Virus record (IMG/VR): IMGVR_UViG_3300038714_000166 | Location: 1 to 27,200 of that record | Strand: one strand, 5' to 3' | From: a virus | Length of the DNA: 27,200 bases | Shown here: positions 25,725 through 27,200 of the stretch, piece by piece | How the letters are laid out: each line of letters opens with the position of its first letter | How positions within the stretch are numbered: the stretch's first letter is position 1 | Program-made: the position numbers and the translations under genes | The notes under the pieces: model-generated | Told to the model about the DNA's origin: nothing | What the model saw: only the letters and a program-made list of their open reading frames with translations | The model's database searches: none

Positions 25725-27200
25725 TTACGCTTCCTCCAGTGCTTTCACTTTGGCTTCTAATGTTTCTATTTTTTCCATAGCCTTTTGCAATGCACCCATA
25801 ATCATAGGAGTAAACTTTCCATAATCTAATTGTTGATAGTCTGGAACTTTTGCTGGATTGCCATCAGTATCTTTAGTGCCACCTTCAACATCCTCCTTCA
25901 TTGCATCTTTAGGCAAATCACAAACATAATCCCACACATCCTTTGCTTCATGTGCTAAAAATCCATGTTGAGTAATGTCAGGTGTTGACTTAAAGTTATA
26001 AGTTTTAACTTTTAAAGATTTAACTTGAGAGTAAAGTTTATCTAAATCACTATCTAAAACATTCTCTTTAAGTCTATAGTCTGAAGAAGTGCCATAAGAT
26101 ATATTACTACCATTCCCAGTTATTTTTCCAATACTAGATGTACTTGACCCATTCCAATAAAAATCAAAATAACGATTATCAGAACCACCATCATCTAATT
26201 TAGCACAGTAAAACATTGACCAACCATCACTTCGTGGGTTACAAAAATGATTGGTAGTTTGGTCTAACAATGGTCCACCTTTTCTAAAATGAGCAAATCC
26301 TCCTTTTTTCTGTTCAGCATTAGAACTTGTTGTTGTTGCATAAAAACTGTCAGTAGCATATCCAAAAGTTATAGCAGCTCCAGCACTACCAGTATTTTGT
26401 GTCATAATCTCAATTAGACCATTATCATTAAATCTCATTCTTTCATAAGTATTAGTGTAGAATTTTAAATCATTAGCACCATTGTCATACTCAATCTTAC
26501 CAGTATCTTCATCATCTTTATCGCCAAACATTATTCTACTTGTTCCTGCTGAACCTGATGTTATTGCGATATTGCAATTATCACCACTTGAAGCACTTGC
26601 CTGTACTGCTAAATGAGTTGCACCTGCATAAGTTGGTGTTCCCTCTGTAGAGTCCTCTACAATATGTACATTAACACTAGGTGTAGTAGTACCTATTCCA
26701 ACTTTACCATCACCTTTTATTAACATTCTTGTGCCTGATGAACCACTGCTATTTCTTACTTGTATACCAAATTTATGTTCATTAGTGCTATTATCAACCA
26801 ACTGACCATAAATGCCTGTACCAAAATTACTATTAGAACCAAGACAAAGCATTGAACCAGTGTTGTTTGTACTGCTTGTATTTTTAAGAATATGAACTGC
26901 ACCTATATCTGATTCTACGTTTGTATTTGTGCTAGTCATTGTAACTGAAAGTTTGCCTTCTGATGATATACTCATTCTATCAGTGCCACCAGTTTTAAAA
27001 TCTATTTGGTCATCTGTATCAGCAGTAATAGATGTATCACCATCAGCATCTAATATTAATTCAGTTCCGTTCATGTCTAATGTACTGTTAGCAGTTACAG
27101 CACCACTAAACGTACCACCACTTGTAGCACTTACCATGTCAGCGACAGTAAACACATCATAGACTATAACAGTCACTTCATCATTTGTATTGAGTGCTGA
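25725..27200 (-). CDS. tail fibre with S74 chaperone, start beyond right edge
   Basis: 491 residues visible; the frame is still open at 27200 (residues SALNTNDEVTVIVYDVFTVA at the edge), so the true start is outside and an internal GTG at 27176 is not the start. The visible N-terminal part (TFSGAVTANSTLDMNGTELI) is shaft-like, followed by repeats of a beta-rich phage fibre (GKVGIGTTTPS, RMRFNDNG). The last 119 residues form a peptidase S74-type chaperone: SDYRLKENV (Ser373 and Lys378 of the visible part), TQHGFLAHEAKDV, LDYGKFTPMIMGALQKAM, then a coiled coil. It should trimerise and release its own C-terminus. It is the first gene of the visible late operon and, with its edge segment typical of fibres having a virion-binding N-terminus, may be the main fibre. 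Confidence 0.92.
   Translation of the reverse strand, partial: SALNTNDEVTVIVYDVFTVADMVSATSGGTFSGAVTANSTLDMNGTELILDADGDTSITADTDDQIDFKTGGTDRMSISSEGKLSVTMTSTNTNVESDIGAVHILKNTSSTNNTGSMLCLGSNSNFGTGIYGQLVDNSTNEHKFGIQVRNSSGSSGTRMLIKGDGKVGIGTTTPSVNVHIVEDSTEGTPTYAGATHLAVQASASSGDNCNIAITSGSAGTSRIMFGDKDDEDTGKIEYDNGANDLKFYTNTYERMRFNDNGLIEIMTQNTGSAGAAITFGYATDSFYATTTSSNAEQKKGGFAHFRKGGPLLDQTTNHFCNPRSDGWSMFYCAKLDDGGSDNRYFDFYWNGSSTSSIGKITGNGSNISYGTSSDYRLKENVLDSDLDKLYSQVKSLKVKTYNFKSTPDITQHGFLAHEAKDVWDYVCDLPKDAMKEDVEGGTKDTDGNPAKVPDYQQLDYGKFTPMIMGALQKAMEKIETLEAKVKALEEA

Noticed and set aside
1-27200. tRNA genes, CRISPR arrays, insertion sequences, integrase or attachment sites
   Set aside because: None could be seen on either strand; the non-coding gaps are too short or too AT-rich to hold a tRNA cloverleaf, and no transposase or recombinase motif occurs.

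Overview
The window reads as part of the genome of a tailed double-stranded DNA phage, most likely a podovirus-like virus of a marine bacterium. The DNA is AT-rich, genes are packed with 1-17 nt overlaps (recurrent ATGA and TAATG junctions), and nearly all lie on the minus strand. Many products belong to families I recognise from uncultured marine and pelagiphage genomes. A SAR11-type host is plausible, but that is inference. No integrase, tRNA, CRISPR array or insertion sequence is visible. Terminase, portal, capsid and DNA polymerase genes are not here and presumably lie beyond both edges.

Layout. (1) 1-5575, minus strand: replication module. In transcription order it holds two conserved phage proteins of unknown role, a protein with an SSB-like acidic tail, a Rho-independent terminator, an archaeo-eukaryotic-type (TOTE-like) primase, a UvrD-like helicase, and small unknown genes running off the left edge. 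(2) 5576-5854: divergent regulatory region with a tandem repeat, a -10-like box and a 22-bp dyad that looks like an operator. (3) 5855-7515, plus strand: the only rightward genes, an SNF2-type helicase and a small Xre-like HTH protein whose 3' end overlaps the endolysin gene on the opposite strand. (4) 7472-8322, minus: GH24 (T4-type) endolysin with a holin-like membrane protein. (5) 8316-9548, minus: six consecutive tiny, strongly basic proteins, two of them under 45 residues. (6) 9554-10846, minus: four small membrane proteins, one with a canonical EF-hand loop. (7) 10855-18356, minus: four large or Gly/Gln-rich proteins whose order and rising size resemble the internal (ejection) proteins of podoviruses. 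(8) 18395-27200, minus: two small virion-type genes, a large putative tail structural protein, and a tail-fibre region with two separate fibres ending in S74 intramolecular chaperones, a third carbohydrate-binding-like fibre, and several small accessory proteins. The last fibre gene is open at the right edge.

How it fits together. The leftward replication operon and the rightward helicase/HTH pair share one control region, so the HTH protein is a natural candidate regulator of the early switch. The rest of the minus strand is a late operon read from right to left: fibres, tail protein, ejection proteins, membrane proteins, basic proteins, holin, lysozyme. The most interesting unexplained parts are the basic-protein cluster, the membrane-protein cluster beside the lysis genes, and the divergent control region with its candidate operator.
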